Source: an uncultured Blautia sp. | GTDB lineage: Bacteria > Bacillota > Clostridia > Lachnospirales > Lachnospiraceae | Direction: 5' to 3' | Assembly (NCBI GenBank): GCA_900541985.1 | Contig: UQLX01000033.1 | Coordinates: 1 to 27,828, forward strand | DNA length: 27,828 bases | Shown: positions 6,955-14,693 of the stretch, one piece after another | Layout: the number at the start of each line of letters is the position of its first letter | Numbering within the stretch: the stretch's first letter is position 1 | Translations under genes and position numbers: made by a program | Notes under the pieces: model-generated | The model's database searches: none | What the model was told of the DNA's origin: nothing | Seen by the model: the letters and a program-made list of their open reading frames with translations, nothing else

Positions 6955-7596
6955 TTAAAGTTTTGAATATCCATTTCCACTTACAATTGCATCAACCTTT
7001 TGTCTGGCTTTGCACAAAGGACAGTCATGTAGCTTGTAGCTGTTGTAATCCGGGATATCTTTTTTCTGAAAGATGGAATGAACCGGAAGCTGGGCGATAC
7101 TGCTTATCGCGCTGAAGATGGCAGCGATCCCCCGGATGGCCCCTCCATAGTAAAGGATACTTTCCACAGCGCGGGAAAGAGTTTCCTCTGTGGTTACAGA
7201 GCCATTCAGAAGAAGTACATTTTTTCCGGAAATCATAGGCTGGATATTATCCCTGAATATCATCTGTCCCACACTGTTGTATTCCGGGGAGATAATATAA
7301 ATGGTCTGATGCATGTTCATGGAGAGAACCCCTGCCTTGGAGAGTTCTTCAGCCAGATATGCACCGATCACTTCAAGACCATCCATACATACAATAGTAT
7401 CAATCGGAATGGAGGCCTCATAATTAACGGCAAGCGCCTGTGCGATTCGCCGGGCTTCCGAACTTCTGGATTTCATAGTTGTCATGTCCAGATAATGGGT
7501 AATGTGGGAATAGGGTGTTGCAAAGTGACCGGGATAAATTTTCAGCTGGATACGTTCATCACTGCGGGCATAGATTTTAAACATTTTTGATTCCAT
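6955..7596 (-). CDS. Phosphoribosyltransferase-like protein with altered PRPP loop and Cys pair
   Basis: The product is 213 residues, starting at 7596 behind GGGAGGTTG; a longer reading from 7653 lacks this support. The fold looks like a type I phosphoribosyltransferase (orotate PRTase-like): SSEARRIAQALA, a DTIVCMDGLEVIGAYLAEEL region, and NVLLLNGSVTTEETLSRAVE at residues 126-145. Active enzymes have two acidic residues at the start of that last loop (for example VDDVxTTG). Here they are replaced by N131-G132, while the following TT is kept, so PRPP catalysis may be lost or altered. Near the C-terminus DCPLCKA (Cys 192, Cys 195) looks like half a metal site. It is monocistronic, divergent from the sensory operon, with its own promoter. 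It may be a regulator or salvage enzyme; function unknown. Confidence 0.65.
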   Translation of the reverse strand: MESKMFKIYARSDERIQLKIYPGHFATPYSHITHYLDMTTMKSRSSEARRIAQALAVNYEASIPIDTIVCMDGLEVIGAYLAEELSKAGVLSMNMHQTIYIISPEYNSVGQMIFRDNIQPMISGKNVLLLNGSVTTEETLSRAVESILYYGGAIRGIAAIFSAISSIAQLPVHSIFQKKDIPDYNSYKLHDCPLCKARQKVDAIVSGNGYSKL

Positions 7597-7636
7597 AGAT
7601 ACAACCTCCCTTTTTGACCGTTTTAAATGATATCTA

Positions 7637-7666
7637 ATTATAACATTATTCAAATGAAATATTCAA
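7637..7666 (-). promoter_or_regulatory. Promoter of the phosphoribosyltransferase-like gene
   Basis: On the minus strand TTGAAT (7661-7666) and TATAAT (7637-7642) are 18 bases apart, about 40 bases before the start at 7596. The -10 box is a consensus match. Confidence 0.65.
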
Positions 7667-7709
7667 TATATTCTGTAAATTTTGGAAAGGCGTACAGAGC
7701 AAAAATTCA

Positions 7710-7738
7710 TTTATAAAACCAGCTTCCCATGATATAAT
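7710..7738 (+). promoter_or_regulatory. Promoter of the YesN/YesM-type sensory operon
   Basis: A consensus TATAAT lies at 7733-7738, 26 bases before the ATG at 7764. Seventeen bases upstream is only a weak TTTATA (7710-7715), so the promoter probably needs activation or is low-level. GGAGG (7753-7757) is the ribosome site. Confidence 0.5.
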
Positions 7739-7763
7739 ATTTCTGTAATGTGGAGGATATCTT

Positions 7764-9386
7764 ATGGATTTATATAATGTTTTACTTGTAGATGATGAGG
7801 CGGACGTTCTGGTTGCCATGAAGAAAAAAATCGATTGGGAATTACTTGGATTCTGCCTTGCCGGTACTGCCGAAAATGGACAGGAAGCGCTGGAAATGGC
7901 AGATCAGCTTCATATAGATGTGGTTATGACAGACATCAAAATGCCTTACATGGACGGGCTGACGCTCTGCCGGAAGCTGAAGGAAAATTATCGCAATATG
8001 AAAGTGGTGATCTATTCCGGATTTGATGATTTTGAATTTGCCAGAGAAGCCGTACATCTGGAGGCGGAGGAGTATCTTCTGAAGCCGATCAGTGCCGGAG
8101 ATATAGAAAATGTTTTTTCCCGGGTTAAAGAAAAACTGGATCAGGAATATGATGAATACAGGAATTTGAACCGGCTTTCGGAATATTACCGGAAGAGTCT
8201 TCCGGCCATGAGAGAACAGCTGATGCTGGGGATTCTGGAGGGACGTATTACAGGAGAACGTGCCAGAATGATGATGGAAACATATGAGATGCAGCTGGAG
8301 GCTCCTTTCTATGCGGTAGCAACTCTGTTTGCAGATGTGAATGCAAAAGAAGAGCTGGGGCAGCCCCCTCAGTTTCTGACCCTGCCTCTGAAGGACATGA
8401 TACAGGACTATCTTCACGATAAGATGGATTTTCTGAGTACGGTTTTTTTGGATCAGGTGATTATTGTTTTTATGCTGGATCAGGAAGAAGAGATCAATAC
8501 AGTCCTTTATCATCTGGATCAGATCTGCAAAATGGGATTTCGTGTACTGAAAGCCTCGGTAACTGCATCGGCAGGTCAGGTATGCTCTGAGATCGATATG
8601 CTGCATGCTTCCTATCAGGAGGCTGTCAGTGCTATGGAATACCGAACGATTCTTGGCGGCGGGCAGGTACTCTATATTAACGATATTGAACCAAGCTCCA
8701 AAGAAGATGTGTTTGTAACAGAGCAGGATCTGCAGAAGCTTGTTCATGCAGTAAAGCTGGGAAATCAGGAGGAAACCAATACAGCGATTGCAGAGTTTAT
8801 GAACGGCATCCGAAAAGAAAATATTTCACCGGGACAATATCAGCTTATTTTTATGGAGCTTACATCAGAGCTTATAAAGATCGGCCGTGCATATAAGCTT
8901 CATCCCAGTCAGATTTTTGGAGAACATGCAGGCTACTGGCAGGAGCTTTATAAATATATTTCGATAGATGAGCTGGAAAACTGGCTCCGGGAGGTATGTA
9001 CCAATCTCCGCCATACTCTTCACCATGAGAGAAAGGATTCTACGACCCGGCTTACAGAGCAGGCAAAAGCATATATCAACGAGCATTACAGAGAAAATGA
9101 TTTTTCTGCGGACAGTCTGTGCCGTTATCTTAATGTGAGCACCGCTTATTTTTCCACGATTTTCAAACGGGAGGTGGGAATGAGCTTTGTGGCTTACCTT
9201 ACAAAGGTGCGTCTGGAACGTGCTGTGGAGCTTTTGCGGACAACAGAAGACAAGACTTATATTATCGCAGCGCAGGTCGGTTATACGGAACCGAATTATT
9301 TCAGTTATGTATTTAAGAAACAGTATGGAATCTCTCCGTCCAGATATCGGGCAAATATGTTTTCACAGGAGAAAAAAACAGAATAG
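7764..9386 (+). CDS. YesN-type response regulator with AraC DNA-binding domain
   Basis: The product is 540 residues. Residues 1-~125 are a receiver domain with acidic pocket D10-D11, phosphoacceptor D57 (VVMTDIKMP) and the YLLKP lysine. The middle ~300 residues are the variable linker common in YesN-family regulators. Residues ~437-540 are an AraC double helix-turn-helix (FSADSLCRYLNVSTAYFSTI, then VGYTEPNYFSYVFKKQYGIS). The protein should activate transcription when phosphorylated by the kinase encoded 3 bases downstream. The gene starts a four-gene operon with two sugar-binding proteins, so the signal is probably a sugar. Its targets are not visible here; such regulators usually control sugar ABC transporter or glycosidase genes. 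Confidence 0.9.
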   Translation: MDLYNVLLVDDEADVLVAMKKKIDWELLGFCLAGTAENGQEALEMADQLHIDVVMTDIKMPYMDGLTLCRKLKENYRNMKVVIYSGFDDFEFAREAVHLEAEEYLLKPISAGDIENVFSRVKEKLDQEYDEYRNLNRLSEYYRKSLPAMREQLMLGILEGRITGERARMMMETYEMQLEAPFYAVATLFADVNAKEELGQPPQFLTLPLKDMIQDYLHDKMDFLSTVFLDQVIIVFMLDQEEEINTVLYHLDQICKMGFRVLKASVTASAGQVCSEIDMLHASYQEAVSAMEYRTILGGGQVLYINDIEPSSKEDVFVTEQDLQKLVHAVKLGNQEETNTAIAEFMNGIRKENISPGQYQLIFMELTSELIKIGRAYKLHPSQIFGEHAGYWQELYKYISIDELENWLREVCTNLRHTLHHERKDSTTRLTEQAKAYINEHYRENDFSADSLCRYLNVSTAYFSTIFKREVGMSFVAYLTKVRLERAVELLRTTEDKTYIIAAQVGYTEPNYFSYVFKKQYGISPSRYRANMFSQEKKTE

Positions 9387-9389
9387 TCT

Positions 9390-11192
9390 ATGAATTATAT
9401 AAAAAACAAATGGAATCGGCTGATTGCCTACATCAACAGAAGAGAACTCCAGTTTATGATATCCGTATCCTTTACTCTGGTTGCCCTGGTAGGAATGGTT
9501 TTTATTGGTGCATTTCTTTATCAGAGCTACGGGAGAGCTACAGAGGAAATGATCCTGAACGACAACCGTCAGCTGATCAATCAGGTGGAGATCAACCTGA
9601 ATAATTATCTGAGAAGTATGATGCGGATCTCAGATGCCATGTATTATAACGTGATCAAGCAGGTGGATATGAAAACAGATGATATCTCACAGGAACTGGA
9701 TCTGTTATATGAAGTGAATAAAGATTCCCTTGTAAGCGTGGCTTGTTTTTCAGAAGACGGAGAGCTGATCAGCGCGGCTCCGGTAGGAAGTGCAAAGAAA
9801 AATGTGGACATCACAGAACAGAGCTGGTTTGTCAATGCGCAGGATAAGATGGAAAATCTGCATTTTTCCAGGCTTCATGTGCAGAATATTTTTGAAAACA
9901 GCAATGGACGATATTACTGGGTAGTGTCATTAAGTCGTGGAGTGGAGCTTACTACGGAGGGAAAAATGTCCGGAGGGATTCTCCTGGTCGATATGAATTT
10001 CAGTGGTATCCGACAGATTTTTACAGAGATCAACAGTCGGGGACTGGGGTATGTATATCTGGTAAACAGTGAAGGAGAGATTATTTATCATCCGAAACAG
10101 AATCTTATTTTTTCTAACATGCTGAAAGAAAATAATAAGGTGGCCAGCCAGTATGACGATGGAGTTTACGAGGAGCTTTTTCAGGGAGAAGAACGGACGG
10201 TTATTGTAAAGACGGTAGGGTATACCGGATGGAAGATTGTCAGTGTAACGCCAAAAGAAGATCTCCTTCAGGATTTTAACAGTACCAAGATCATGGCGGT
10301 GATCATTATCATTCTGGCAATCTTTCTGATGGTATTTGCCAATCAGTTTGTTGCTGTCCGTATTGCAAAGCCTTTGAAAAAACTGGAAAATTCCCTGAAG
10401 GGTATTGATGTGGACCGACAGCCGGAGATTTATATCGGAGGTTCTGTGGAGATCCAGCATCTTGGCAAAACAATCCGTTCTATGGTGGATCAGCTGAGAG
10501 AGCTGACGGATGATATTGTACGGGAACAGGAAGAAAAAAGAAAAAGTGAGCTGGATGCACTTCAGTCGCAGATCAATCCACATTTTCTGTATAATACACT
10601 GGACTCTATTATGTGGATGATCGAGAGTGAGCGCTATGAGGATGCGGTAGCTATGGTTCATGCGCTGGGCAAGCTGTTGAGGATCAGTCTTTCCAAGGGA
10701 AAAAATATCATAACCGTCGGAGATGAGCTTCAACATGCCAAAAGCTATCTGGATATTCAGAAATACAGATATAAAAATAAATTTACATCTTATTTTGATA
10801 TAGAGGAAGGAATTGAAAAATACAGAACCATTAAGCTGATCATTCAGCCTCTTTTAGAAAATGCGATTTATTATGGGATGGAATATATGGATGGAGAGGG
10901 TGAGATTCATATTCGTGCCTATACAAGTGGAGAGGATCTGTTTATCGAAGTAGAGGATAATGGTCTGGGAATGCCGGAAGAACAGGTACAGAGACTTCTG
11001 ACAGAAGATTCTGAAACAAGAAGCAAGGGCTCCGGTATCGGTCTGAAAAATGTCCATCAGAGGATTCAGCTTTACTTTGGAACAGACTATGGACTGGAGA
11101 TCACAAGTGAGCCGGATGAAAAAACAATTGTACGGATCCATCTGCCAAAAACGGAAGAGGATTTCCGGGAAGAAAGGGGAAATCGACTATGA
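9390..11192 (+). CDS. YesM-type membrane sensor histidine kinase
   Basis: The product is 600 residues. Membrane helix 1 spans about residues 20-43. A ~255-residue extracellular sensor of double-Cache type follows, then helix 2 at about 300-322 (IMAVIIIILAIFLMVFANQF) and a HAMP linker. The His_kinase domain has the conserved LQSQINPHFLYNTLDSIMWM with phospho-acceptor H398. The HATPase domain has QPLLENAIYYG (N box), EVEDNGLGMP (G1) and KGSGIGLKNV (G2). The start at 9390 lies three bases after the regulator's stop, so the two are co-translated. The 3' end overlaps the next gene by four bases (ATGA). The sensor may read ligand directly or through the binding proteins encoded downstream. Confidence 0.9.
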   Translation: MNYIKNKWNRLIAYINRRELQFMISVSFTLVALVGMVFIGAFLYQSYGRATEEMILNDNRQLINQVEINLNNYLRSMMRISDAMYYNVIKQVDMKTDDISQELDLLYEVNKDSLVSVACFSEDGELISAAPVGSAKKNVDITEQSWFVNAQDKMENLHFSRLHVQNIFENSNGRYYWVVSLSRGVELTTEGKMSGGILLVDMNFSGIRQIFTEINSRGLGYVYLVNSEGEIIYHPKQNLIFSNMLKENNKVASQYDDGVYEELFQGEERTVIVKTVGYTGWKIVSVTPKEDLLQDFNSTKIMAVIIIILAIFLMVFANQFVAVRIAKPLKKLENSLKGIDVDRQPEIYIGGSVEIQHLGKTIRSMVDQLRELTDDIVREQEEKRKSELDALQSQINPHFLYNTLDSIMWMIESERYEDAVAMVHALGKLLRISLSKGKNIITVGDELQHAKSYLDIQKYRYKNKFTSYFDIEEGIEKYRTIKLIIQPLLENAIYYGMEYMDGEGEIHIRAYTSGEDLFIEVEDNGLGMPEEQVQRLLTEDSETRSKGSGIGLKNVHQRIQLYFGTDYGLEITSEPDEKTIVRIHLPKTEEDFREERGNRL

Positions 11193-12178
11193 CAAAAAAG
11201 AAGTACCCCTGGCGGATATGGACTGTTTTTCTTATGGCAGCTGTGATTCTGGGGATTTTGTATTATTATGGGATTTTTGCCCAGCAAAAAGAAAAAACAC
11301 CTGTTTATTCAGTGATCCTTTACCAGAATACCAATGATGAATGGACAACGCTTGTGGAAGGTACGGAGCAGGCGGAAGAGGACCTTGATATTCATATAAA
11401 CTATGTTTACCTTGCAAAAGAAGATACGGCAGAGGAGCAGGCGGCAGCGATTCGCAGAGAGATCAATGGAGGGACCTCCGGAATTCTTATGGCGCCGGTG
11501 GATACGAATGGTCTGAAGAGGATTCTCGATACAATGTATCTTAAGGTTCCGGTATTATGTGTGGAGACGGGAGCCGGAGAAGCGTTTCCGGTTTTGCGTG
11601 CAGATGATTATGCTATGGGAAAAGCCCTGGGAGAAGAAATTCTGAGGGATATGGACAGCACCGGAAGAGAAAGAAAGGTGACGATCCTGACGGAATATCT
11701 GGAAAGGGACAGTGTACAGATGAGATATCAGGGACTGACGGACGTATTGAAATCTGCAGAACCGGAAGTGCGCATAGAAGAACGGATACGGATGAACAGA
11801 GATTTCAGTCTGGGACGCTTTACCCGATCGGTTTTTTATGATGAAAGTCCATATCTGGTAGCTCTTGACAAATATGTTACCGAACAGGCTGCCGCGTCCT
11901 GGACAGCCTACCGGCAGGAGTATGAAAACGGAGAATTTTCATGCCGTACCTATGGGATTGGAAATACCGCACAGACAGTCAATGCACTGGACAATGAAAA
12001 TATTGCAGTTCTTATGTATCAGAATGAATTCAACATGGGATATCAGGGGATTACCTGTCTGGCAGAAAAACGCAAAAAGAAATGGATAGAAGAAAATACA
12101 GGCATCAGTTACAGAATGGTCACAAAGGAATCTCTGTATGAGGATGAGAATGAGAGGCTGTTGTTTTCCAACACCTGA
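11189..12178 (+). CDS. Membrane-anchored periplasmic-binding-protein-like sugar sensor
   Basis: The product is 329 residues. An N-terminal hydrophobic segment (WTVFLMAAVILGILYYYGIF, residues 11-30) follows a basic stretch. There is no lipobox Cys, so it is probably an uncleaved anchor. The rest is a type I periplasmic-binding (Peripla_BP_4/LacI-like) fold with SVILYQNTNDEWTTLVEG at the N-lobe, GGTSGILMAPVDTNGLKRI and PVLCVETGAG. It overlaps the kinase gene by ATGA. Binding proteins encoded inside a two-component operon are known as co-sensors, for example XylFII with LytS/YesN in Clostridium. I infer that this one presents sugar to the kinase rather than to a transporter. No permease or ATPase gene is adjacent. 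Confidence 0.75.
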   Translation: MTKKKYPWRIWTVFLMAAVILGILYYYGIFAQQKEKTPVYSVILYQNTNDEWTTLVEGTEQAEEDLDIHINYVYLAKEDTAEEQAAAIRREINGGTSGILMAPVDTNGLKRILDTMYLKVPVLCVETGAGEAFPVLRADDYAMGKALGEEILRDMDSTGRERKVTILTEYLERDSVQMRYQGLTDVLKSAEPEVRIEERIRMNRDFSLGRFTRSVFYDESPYLVALDKYVTEQAAASWTAYRQEYENGEFSCRTYGIGNTAQTVNALDNENIAVLMYQNEFNMGYQGITCLAEKRKKKWIEENTGISYRMVTKESLYEDENERLLFSNT

Positions 12179-12198
12179 TGCCGGGGAGGGGAAACGGG

Positions 12199-13254
12199 TT
12201 GAACAGAAAAAAAAGAACAGGAATACTTGCGGTCATAATTCTTATTTCCATGCTGGGTGGCTGCGGAGAACAGGAAAATTCTGCACATCAGAAACCGGAA
12301 AATCTGAAAATGGGTATCAGTGTTTATGATCAGTATGATACGTTTATGGCGGAAGTGATCTCTCAGCTTCAGTTATATGCAAGAGAAAAGGAAAAAGACT
12401 GGGGTATCCCTGTCACTCTGGATATCCAGAATGCAGATCAGAGCCAGCTTCTGCAGAATAAACAGGTGGATGATTTTATTGAGGATGGATGTGACGTTAT
12501 CTGCATTAATCTGGTGGATCGTACAGATGCATCCACTATCATAGAAAAAGCCAAAAGCAATGACGTTCCTGTGATTTTTTATAACAGGGAGCTTGTAAAA
12601 GAGGATCTGGAGCGTTGGGATAAACTTTATTATGTAGGGGCAGATGCGTTTCAGTCAGGAGAAATGCAGGGGCAGATTCTTGTAGAGCAATGCGAAGAAG
12701 ATTTTGCCGGAATAGATAAAAATGGAGATGGTATTCTCCAGTATATTATGCTGGAGGGTGAGGCGGGACATAATGATTCCATGATCCGCAGCATGTCTGT
12801 GATCGAGGAGATCACAGAAAGCGGCTATACGGTAGAAAAACTTGCGGATGAAATCGCAAACTGGAACAGGGATCAGGCTGCAAACAAAATGTCTTCCTTT
12901 ATCGGAGAATACGGAGACAAAATAGAAGTGGTACTAGCCAATAACGACGATATGGCTCTTGGAGCTGCAGATGCATTGAAGGACAGTGGGATCAGCAGAG
13001 ACTCTGAACACTGGCCGGTGATCCTGGGGGTGGACGGAACGACAGTGGGATTAAAGGCTGTAGAAAGAGGAGAACTTCTGGGGACAGTGATCAACGATGC
13101 CAGAGGGCAGGCAAGGGGAATGATTGAGCTTGCCAAAACACTGATCACAGGAGAGGAACTCAGCAAAGAGTTTGAGCTCCTGGACGGGAAGTATATAAGG
13201 CTGCCGTATAAAAAGGTAACAGCAGACAATATACATGATCTTTTGCTTCAGTAA
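12199..13254 (+). CDS. mglB: MglB-like galactose/glucose-binding lipoprotein
   Basis: The product is 351 residues from a TTG start at 12199. GGGGAGGGGAAACGGG sits at the right distance from it, whereas the ATG at 12178 lies before that site. The signal peptide ends in the lipobox LGGC, predicting lipid anchoring outside the membrane. The mature part matches MglB: a calcium-loop sequence DKNGDGILQYIMLEGEAGHN, NNDDMALGAADALKD, and GVDGTTVGLKAVERGELLGT followed by VINDARGQA. MglB normally feeds the MglAC galactose ABC transporter and can also signal. Here it closes the sensory operon, with no mglA or mglC downstream. It may be a second co-sensor for the kinase or may supply a transporter encoded elsewhere. 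The symbol reflects family similarity only. Confidence 0.78.
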   Translation: MNRKKRTGILAVIILISMLGGCGEQENSAHQKPENLKMGISVYDQYDTFMAEVISQLQLYAREKEKDWGIPVTLDIQNADQSQLLQNKQVDDFIEDGCDVICINLVDRTDASTIIEKAKSNDVPVIFYNRELVKEDLERWDKLYYVGADAFQSGEMQGQILVEQCEEDFAGIDKNGDGILQYIMLEGEAGHNDSMIRSMSVIEEITESGYTVEKLADEIANWNRDQAANKMSSFIGEYGDKIEVVLANNDDMALGAADALKDSGISRDSEHWPVILGVDGTTVGLKAVERGELLGTVINDARGQARGMIELAKTLITGEELSKEFELLDGKYIRLPYKKVTADNIHDLLLQ

Positions 13255-13269
13255 GTGGAGCAGAAACAT

Positions 13270-13297
13270 AAAAAAGGGAGCGCCGTCAGGCGTTCCC
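13270..13297 (-). terminator. Intrinsic terminator for hsp20
   Basis: GGGAGCGCC (13276-13284) and GGCGTTCCC (13289-13297) form a 9-base stem (one G-T pair) with a GTCA loop. Read on the minus strand the stem is followed by a T-tract (A-run 13270-13275), so it terminates hsp20. On the plus strand it lacks a T-tract but could still slow read-through from the sensory operon. Confidence 0.8.
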
Positions 13298-13320
13298 GTA
13301 ATACAAGGAAGGTGAAGGTG

Positions 13321-13773
13321 TTAGCCCTCAATGGCGATATAACCGGCATTCTCAACTTTTTTCGGAGCTTTTTTCGGCACGGAAAGTCTCAGGATACCGT
13401 CTTCGTATCTGGCATGGATGTCTTCCTGAGTAATATCATCCCCTACATAAAAGCTTCTGCTCATAGTGCCGGCATAACGTTCTCTGCGAATGTAGTTTCC
13501 CTTTTTGTCCTGTTCGTCTTTATCAAGTCCTTTGGCTGCGGATAAGGTAAGATAACCGTCCTTCAGCTGGACTTTGATTTCGTCTTTCTTAAATCCCGGA
13601 AGATCTACATCAAGTTCATAGCTGTTTTCGCTTTCGCGAATATCGGTCTTCATCATGTTCTGGGCGTGTTTGCCATACAGTGGATTTTTCTTACCCCAGA
13701 AGTTATCATTAAATCCAAAGTTCATCCAGTCATCATCAAATAAATTTTCTCCAAAAATACTGGGCATCAACAT
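13321..13773 (-). CDS. hsp20: Small heat-shock protein, Hsp20/alpha-crystallin family
   Basis: The product is 150 residues, the normal size. The N-terminal ~40 residues are aromatic-rich (FDDDWMNFGFNDNFWGKK). The alpha-crystallin domain covers ~43-135, with SYELDVDLPGFKKDEIKVQL and the conserved end YEDGILRLSVPKK. It acts as an ATP-independent holdase for unfolding cytoplasmic proteins. The start at 13773 follows AAAGGAGAG. It is monocistronic, with its own terminator. Its promoter carries a CIRCE-like element, so HrcA repression is the likely control. The leader of about 115 bases is unusually long and contains hairpins that might add temperature control. Confidence 0.93.
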   Translation of the reverse strand: MLMPSIFGENLFDDDWMNFGFNDNFWGKKNPLYGKHAQNMMKTDIRESENSYELDVDLPGFKKDEIKVQLKDGYLTLSAAKGLDKDEQDKKGNYIRRERYAGTMSRSFYVGDDITQEDIHARYEDGILRLSVPKKAPKKVENAGYIAIEG

Positions 13774-13847
13774 AAGTCATCTCTCCTTTTTTATTTTATC
13801 TATATTAATATGTTGTTATAGCGGAACCGGGAGGTTTCAGGAAATTC

Positions 13848-13864
13848 AGGATAGTTGCTATCCT
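13848..13864. repeat. Perfect hairpin in the hsp20 leader
   Basis: AGGATAG-TTG-CTATCCT is a perfect 7-base stem in the transcribed leader of hsp20. On the plus strand it is followed by TTTTTATTT and would also look like a small terminator for transcripts antisense to hsp20. It may be a leader structure, a terminator, or both. Confidence 0.4.
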
Positions 13865-13893
13865 TTTTATTTCCCTTCCTTTGTTCTATGTGT

Positions 13894-13936
13894 AATATAA
13901 CACATGTTGTTAGCAGTGTCAAGAGGCGAGTGCTAT
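13894..13936 (-). promoter_or_regulatory. hsp20 promoter with CIRCE-like HrcA operator
   Basis: On the minus strand TTGACA (13917-13922) and TATATT (13894-13899) are 17 bases apart, an excellent vegetative promoter. Overlapping the -35 box, TTAGCAGTG (13910-13918), a 9-base spacer and GAGTGCTAT (13928-13936) match the CIRCE element TTAGCACTC-N9-GAGTGCTAA at 15 of 18 positions. HrcA binding here would block the promoter, giving heat-induced hsp20. Confidence 0.8.
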
Positions 13937-14024
13937 TTTTTTGTGAAAAAAATGTGAACAGAAAAACCTGCCTTTTTATTTTTCAAATCAGAAAAACACA
14001 GTTTGAAGATCACAACAGAGATGA

Positions 14025-14053
14025 TTGTAAAAAAATATGTCTGATGGTAAAAT
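14025..14053 (+). promoter_or_regulatory. Promoter of the receiver/TIM chimera
   Basis: TTGTAA (14025-14030) and TAAAAT (14048-14053) are 17 bases apart, 100 bases before ATG 14154. GAGAGGAAA before the ATG is an adequate ribosome site, so the chimera is probably still expressed. The region 13937-14024 is AT-rich with nothing else I can identify. Confidence 0.5.
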
Positions 14054-14153
14054 AGAGCATACATAGTGTTTATATATCATCTTAATTTAGAAAAAATACA
14101 ATAAAATTCTGAAGTAAACAAATGGATTGATGTGAAAGAGAGGAAATTATCTG

Positions 14154-14636
14154 ATGAAAAAATATCAGGTTTTGATCATAGATGACGAAATCAGGATAGG
14201 TCTCTTAATAAAAAAGCTGATTCATTGGGATGAAATCGGTTTAGAATGTATGGATGTAGTTGATAATGGAGAAATTGCGTTTAATAATATCCGGGAAGGA
14301 AAGTATCCGGATATTGTCATTACGGATATCAGAATGCCTAAAATCGACGGACTGCAATTTATTTCTATGACGAAGGACATCGGATGCGATATAAAATTTA
14401 TTGTGATCAGTGGATATGCAGAGGAGATGCATAAGGCGATTAAAGAATGTCTGTATGAATTGTTTGGGGAAAGCGGCAATGAAATTCCGGTGTTATATGC
14501 AGGAAGTGTAAATCCGGGTAATGCAAATGAACTGATTACAAAAGAGTCTGTTGACGGGCTTTTTGTAGGAAGAGCTGCCTGGGACGCTGCAAAATTCAAC
14601 CTGCTGATTCGTGATGCGATGAAACAGATGCTATAA
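14154..14636 (+). CDS. Chimeric ORF: response-regulator receiver fused to triosephosphate isomerase C-terminus
   Basis: The product is 160 residues in one uninterrupted frame. Residues 1-~88 are a YesN-type receiver with D10-D11, phosphoacceptor D58 (IVITDIRMP) and VISGYA; it stops before the conserved LKP lysine and last helix. Residues ~90-160 are the end of a triosephosphate isomerase-like protein: HKAIKECLYELFGESGNEIP, the phosphate-loop segment VLYAGSVNP, and DGLFVGRAAWDAAKF. The catalytic Lys, His and Glu of TIM lie in the missing part, so isomerase activity is not possible. The receiver lacks both its K and a DNA-binding output. The closest TIM type, from memory, is the sugar-alcohol-phosphate isomerase group (RAAWDA). 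The simplest reading is an internal deletion between a regulator gene and a downstream tpiA-like gene of a lost sugar operon, with the junction near 14420. Confidence 0.75.
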   Translation: MKKYQVLIIDDEIRIGLLIKKLIHWDEIGLECMDVVDNGEIAFNNIREGKYPDIVITDIRMPKIDGLQFISMTKDIGCDIKFIVISGYAEEMHKAIKECLYELFGESGNEIPVLYAGSVNPGNANELITKESVDGLFVGRAAWDAAKFNLLIRDAMKQML

Positions 14637-14646
14637 GGAAGAAAAG

Positions 14647-14689
14647 TCCGATGCATACGGTAAAATACTGCCGGATGCATCGGATTTTT
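14647..14689. terminator. Intrinsic terminator after the chimera, probably bidirectional
   Basis: TCCGATGCAT (14647-14656) pairs with ATGCATCGGA (14675-14684), with an extra CGG/CCG step inside, and is followed by TTTTTA. It lies between the plus-strand chimera and the minus-strand acetyltransferase and may serve both, although the minus-strand T-tract is short. Confidence 0.85.
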
Positions 14690-14693
14690 ATGC

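Noticed and set aside
7842..8747. 301-residue minus-strand open frame
   Set aside because: Antisense to the well-supported response regulator, with low-complexity Ile/Phe/His content and no domain.
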